Assembly: GCA_022828425.1 (NCBI GenBank)
Contig: CP094685.1
Span: 3,452,046-3,516,045, forward strand
Direction of reading: 5' to 3'
Length of the DNA: 64,000 nt
Source of the DNA: Candidatus Thiothrix sulfatifontis
Lineage (GTDB): Bacteria > Pseudomonadota > Gammaproteobacteria > Thiotrichales > Thiotrichaceae
Part shown: positions 61,434 through 64,000 of the stretch, in pieces
Layout of the letters: the number at the start of each line of letters is the position of its first letter
Numbering within the stretch: the stretch's first letter is position 1
Notes under the pieces: generated by a model
The model's input: only the letters and a program-made list of their open reading frames with translations
Database searches by the model: none
Told to the model about the DNA's origin: nothing
Made by a program: the position numbers and the translations under genes

Positions 61434-62720
61434 TCAGGTGAGCTCATTGAAGTCAATGACTCTACGCTGCACTTCTCTGCCCACCAGAATGTTGGCTATT
61501 TCTCTACCAAACCCTGTGCATTCATCCAATTCTTCTTGTGTTGGAATCAGTTTGACGCGGATGCCTTCTCGCGGAACCCGCATTTTCAAGCCGCGCATCC
61601 GGTCTTCGACCATGCGCACCGCTTCGCCGCTCCAGCCATACGAGCCGAACGCTGCGCCAATCTTGCCCTTGAGATTCACCACCGCCAGTGACGAGAGCAA
61701 ATCCCACACCGGCTTGACCGCATCGCCGTTGATGGTGGGTGAGCCGAATAGCAGCGCATCGGCATCTTCAATCAGGTCAACGAAAGGCGCGACTTCGCCG
61801 CCTTCGAGGTCGTACAGCGACACGCGCACGCCTTCGACGGTATCCGCACCGCTGTAAATCGCTTCCGCCATACGTGCCGTGTTACCGTAGGAACTCATGT
61901 AGAAAATGATCAACGATTTGTTGGTGTCGCCGATTTCGCGGCTAAGGGTGGAGGTGGACAGTTCGCGGTAATGCGCCACGTAACGGCGCGGGCGTTCGCG
62001 CAGAATGGGGCCATGCGTCGGCGCGACGATCTTCAGTTTCAGCGGTTCAATCAAGGCGAGCGCTTCCATCACCCATTGCTTGAAGGGGCGCATGATGTGC
62101 GCGTAGTAGTAATCAAACGAAAAGCGGAAATCGCCCACCCGGTCATTGAACAGGCGCGAATCGCAGTAATGGCAGCCAAATACATCGCCAGAAAACAGCA
62201 CTTGTTGCTCTTCCAGATAGGTGCATTGCGTGTCAGGCCAATGCAGGAAAGGCGTGTGCAGGAACCGCAAATGCCGGTCGCCGAGGCTTACGCGGTCATT
62301 GGTGGTAACGGTGGTGTATTCAAACGGCTCTTCGCGGTTGGGGCGCAACAAGGCTTTGAGCATGGTGGTGGCGCGGGTGGAAATGTACAGCCGGGCTTGC
62401 GGGGCGCGGCGCATCAGTTCCGGTAGTGCGCCGCTATGATCAGGCTCCAGATGGTTGAGCACGATCACTTTGATTTCGTCGTAACGCGCTACCGATTCCA
62501 GACGGTGGAAGAATTCGTCTTCAAAGCCTTCCTTTACGGTGTCGATGATGGCAACGCCTTCGCTGCCGCGTACCAGATACGAGTTGTAGGTTGTGCCATT
62601 GGCAGTACGCAGGATGATGTCGAAGGTGCGTAACGTGGGGTCGAGTGCGCCGATCCAGTGGACACCGGGGGCGAACTCGACCGCTTCTTTCCAGGTGGAA
62701 ACGTTGAGGGTGTCAGCCAT
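61434..62720 (-). CDS. Flavodiiron protein (FprA type)
   Basis: 428 residues: a metallo-beta-lactamase-like diiron domain with HLEPDHSGAL near residue 90 (H-x-E-x-D-H), FSGDVFGCHYCD near 170 and PTHGP near 235, then a flavodoxin domain with FMN loop YMSSYGNTARMAE near 275. Such enzymes reduce oxygen (or NO) to water and could shield nitrogenase. The start overlaps the small upstream gene by 8 bases. Confidence 0.92.
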   Translation of the reverse strand: MADTLNVSTWKEAVEFAPGVHWIGALDPTLRTFDIILRTANGTTYNSYLVRGSEGVAIIDTVKEGFEDEFFHRLESVARYDEIKVIVLNHLEPDHSGALPELMRRAPQARLYISTRATTMLKALLRPNREEPFEYTTVTTNDRVSLGDRHLRFLHTPFLHWPDTQCTYLEEQQVLFSGDVFGCHYCDSRLFNDRVGDFRFSFDYYYAHIMRPFKQWVMEALALIEPLKLKIVAPTHGPILRERPRRYVAHYRELSTSTLSREIGDTNKSLIIFYMSSYGNTARMAEAIYSGADTVEGVRVSLYDLEGGEVAPFVDLIEDADALLFGSPTINGDAVKPVWDLLSSLAVVNLKGKIGAAFGSYGWSGEAVRMVEDRMRGLKMRVPREGIRVKLIPTQEELDECTGFGREIANILVGREVQRRVIDFNELT

Positions 62721-62871
62721 GCCTGTGACCTTCCAGCGTCATGCTCAGCAGCGCGGAATGGCGCTTGAGCAAGTAGCTGGGCAGACCGGGGTAGGCGCGT
62801 TTCAGTGCCGGGTCGATCTGCTGGGTACGGTGATGTAGCTTGTGCAGAAGTTTTAGTAAACGTGATTGCAT
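62713..62871 (-). CDS. Small basic protein, unknown
   Basis: 52 residues from the ATG at 62871 with a GAGGA ribosome site. The sequence is His/Leu/Arg-rich (MQSRLLKLLHKLHHRTQQID) with an Arg/His end, no Cys, and probably two helices. Overlap with the flavodiiron gene suggests translational coupling. No family recognised. Confidence 0.6.
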   Translation of the reverse strand: MQSRLLKLLHKLHHRTQQIDPALKRAYPGLPSYLLKRHSALLSMTLEGHRHG

Positions 62872-62896
62872 GGCTGTGTCCTCGTGTTGAACACCC

Positions 62897-62965
62897 GAAG
62901 AGGGCGTATGCAATACGCCCCTACAGGTGCGGTCTTCGTAGGGGCGTATTGCATACGCCCTCTTC
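62897..62965. repeat. BIME-like inverted pair of palindromic repeats
   Basis: Same family and layout as at 56002-56066: copies at 62897-62924 and 62938-62965, head to head with a 13-base spacer. It sits between the ferredoxin and the small-protein gene. Confidence 0.87.
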
Positions 62966-62970
62966 ATTTC

Positions 62971-63249
62971 CTACCTCGCCTGAATCTCCGCCCTAACCCG
63001 CTCCCAGCGTTCCGGCGGAATCCCGGTCAGTGAACCCGGTGGATTCAGGGCTGCACCCTGACTGTCCACGATCACTTGTTCGACCGGGCAGATGCTGGCG
63101 CATTGCTTGTCGGCGTAGTCGCCGTCGCATTCGGTGCATTTCTTGGCGTCGATCAGGAAATGCGGGAGCGCGGCGTAAATGGCTTTGCTGGGGCAGAGCG
63201 GTTCGCACGCCCAGCAGTTCACGCAGCCGTCAACGATTTGTAATGCCAT
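62971..63249 (-). CDS. fdxN: 4Fe-4S ferredoxin next to nifB
   Basis: 92 residues from the ATG at 63249. Two cluster motifs: CVNCWACEPLCP near residue 9 and CTECDGDYADKQCASICP near 38 (the longer second motif typical of FdxN-like and 2[4Fe-4S] Alvin-type ferredoxins). The NifB-adjacent FdxN supplies electrons for NifB-co synthesis in other diazotrophs. The start is 11 bases after nifB. Confidence 0.88.
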   Translation of the reverse strand: MALQIVDGCVNCWACEPLCPSKAIYAALPHFLIDAKKCTECDGDYADKQCASICPVEQVIVDSQGAALNPPGSLTGIPPERWERVRAEIQAR

Positions 63250-63260
63250 GATGCAGCTCC

Positions 63261-64000
63261 TTACGCGGTGGCGCGTTGTTGGGTTTCCGGTTTCTTGTCG
63301 AGCAAGCCTTTTTCGCCCATTTCCTTGTAGACGGCGGCAACCGCGTCTTCGATGGCTTCCAGCGCGTGTTCGCCGTTGGGGATGATTCCGGCTTCTTCCA
63401 GCATTCCCCACGGCTCGTAGCCGATTTTGGAACACAGCACCACCTCGCAACCTTTCAGCGCGTTGATGGTTTTTTGCAGCACACTTTCGCCGTCGCCGCA
63501 GGTGTCATCGCCGCTGCAATACAGGTCGGTTTTGCGGTGGCTGATGAAGCGCACGTCGTGGGCGTTGGCTTCGTAAATCAGGAATTCACGCGCATGACCG
63601 AAGTGCTGGTTGATGATACCGCCGCCGGAAGTGGCAATCGCCATCAGGACTGGGCGGGATTCCTTTTTCGGAATGCTCAAGCTGGACAGCGAGATGAAGG
63701 TTTCATTTTTCTTCTGCTGTTTGGCGGCGAGGGTGGCTTCGATGGCGGCGTGGACTTCGGCGCGTTTGACCATCGCGGCGGCGTAGTCGACATCCACGGC
63801 TTCGATTTTGTCGAGGGTGAATTCGTCACCACGGTCTTCGCCCAGCATCCCGACCGCATCGGCACGGCATTGGCGGCAGTGGCGCATCATGTTCATGTCG
63901 CCGGAACAGGCATCTTGCAGTTCCTGCAATTCGTCGTGGGTCGGGCCGCGTTGCCCCATCACGCCGTAGAACGTGCCGTGTTCGGCTTCGGCAATCAGCG
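63261..64000 (-). CDS. nifB: NifB, C-terminal part (runs off window)
   Basis: The visible part is about 246 residues. It holds the end of the radical-SAM region (CRQCRADAVGMLGEDRGDEF) and the C-terminal NifX-like domain (VLMAIATSGGGIINQHFGHAREFLIYEA ... CEVVLCSKIGYEPWGMLEEAGI). NifB makes NifB-co, the core of the FeMo-cofactor. The radical-SAM Cys motif and the promoter lie beyond the window. Confidence 0.94.
   Translation of the reverse strand, partial: LIAEAEHGTFYGVMGQRGPTHDELQELQDACSGDMNMMRHCRQCRADAVGMLGEDRGDEFTLDKIEAVDVDYAAAMVKRAEVHAAIEATLAAKQQKKNETFISLSSLSIPKKESRPVLMAIATSGGGIINQHFGHAREFLIYEANAHDVRFISHRKTDLYCSGDDTCGDGESVLQKTINALKGCEVVLCSKIGYEPWGMLEEAGIIPNGEHALEAIEDAVAAVYKEMGEKGLLDKKPETQQRATA

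Noticed and set aside
1..64000. tRNA or rRNA genes
   Set aside because: No cloverleaf-like or rRNA segments were recognised by eye; a covariance search could find ones I missed.

Overview
The window is chromosomal DNA that looks like a sulfur-oxidising gammaproteobacterium of the Thiothrix/Thiotrichaceae type. This is inferred from gene content: SoxW-type thioredoxins with DsbD, persulfide/arsenic genes, a NifL/NifA-controlled gammaproteobacterial nif regulon with Rnf, and sigma-54 promoters. No rRNA, tRNA or CRISPR array was seen. The window starts inside a HAD-like hydrolase gene and ends inside nifB.

Layout. (1) 1-11.3 kb: periplasmic thiol-redox genes (two SoxW-like thioredoxins, DsbD), a universal stress protein, an AEC transporter, a TolC-like/HlyD-like pair, a secreted Gly/Ala-rich protein, a MoeB/ThiF-like enzyme, and a small-thioredoxin/permease pair. 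(2) 11.3-22 kb: a type I restriction-modification locus (hsdR, an AAA ATPase, hsdM, RhuM, a UPF0175/DUF3368 toxin-antitoxin-like pair, hsdS). hsdS is split by a 1601-bp insertion sequence with 13-bp inverted repeats and a 9-bp target duplication. (3) 22-26.3 kb: an arsenic operon, a SHOCT protein, and a persulfide-dioxygenase-like hydrolase with an ArsR-rhodanese regulator. (4) 26.3-34.7 kb: an MFS transporter and a MoxR/DUF58/VWA/BatD-like operon; one VWA gene is frameshifted. (5) 34.8-64 kb: a nitrogen-fixation accessory and regulatory region. Leftward runs rnfAB, then an AAA-ATPase/nuclease gene, then rnfCDGEH-nhaD-[2Fe-2S] ferredoxin-orf. Rightward runs nifL-nifA(truncated)-nifL-nifA, a frameshifted SIR2-like gene, hrpB and a second AAA-ATPase/nuclease paralogue. 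From the right end leftward come nifB, ferredoxins, a flavodiiron protein, nifQ, draG and an Rrf2 regulator, then iscA-nifU-nifS-nifZ.

Regulation can be read from the DNA. There are four good sigma-54 (-24/-12) promoters and four TGT-N10-ACA NifA sites. They place rnfAB, nifLA, rnfCDGEH and iscA-nifUS under NifA. Rnf (with NhaD for ion balance), the ferredoxins and the flavodiiron protein would supply electrons or protect against oxygen. NifB, NifQ, NifU, NifS and NifZ build cofactors. DraG would reverse nitrogenase ADP-ribosylation.

The most striking feature is an exact 2875-bp tandem duplication of nifL and most of nifA. It yields a NifA that lacks the DNA-binding domain, followed by a promoterless second nifLA. 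The copies differ almost only at synonymous sites. Also notable are two paralogous AAA-ATPase/PD-(D/E)XK genes embedded in the nif region, a BIME-like palindrome family, and a hairpin repeat inserted inside coding sequences.
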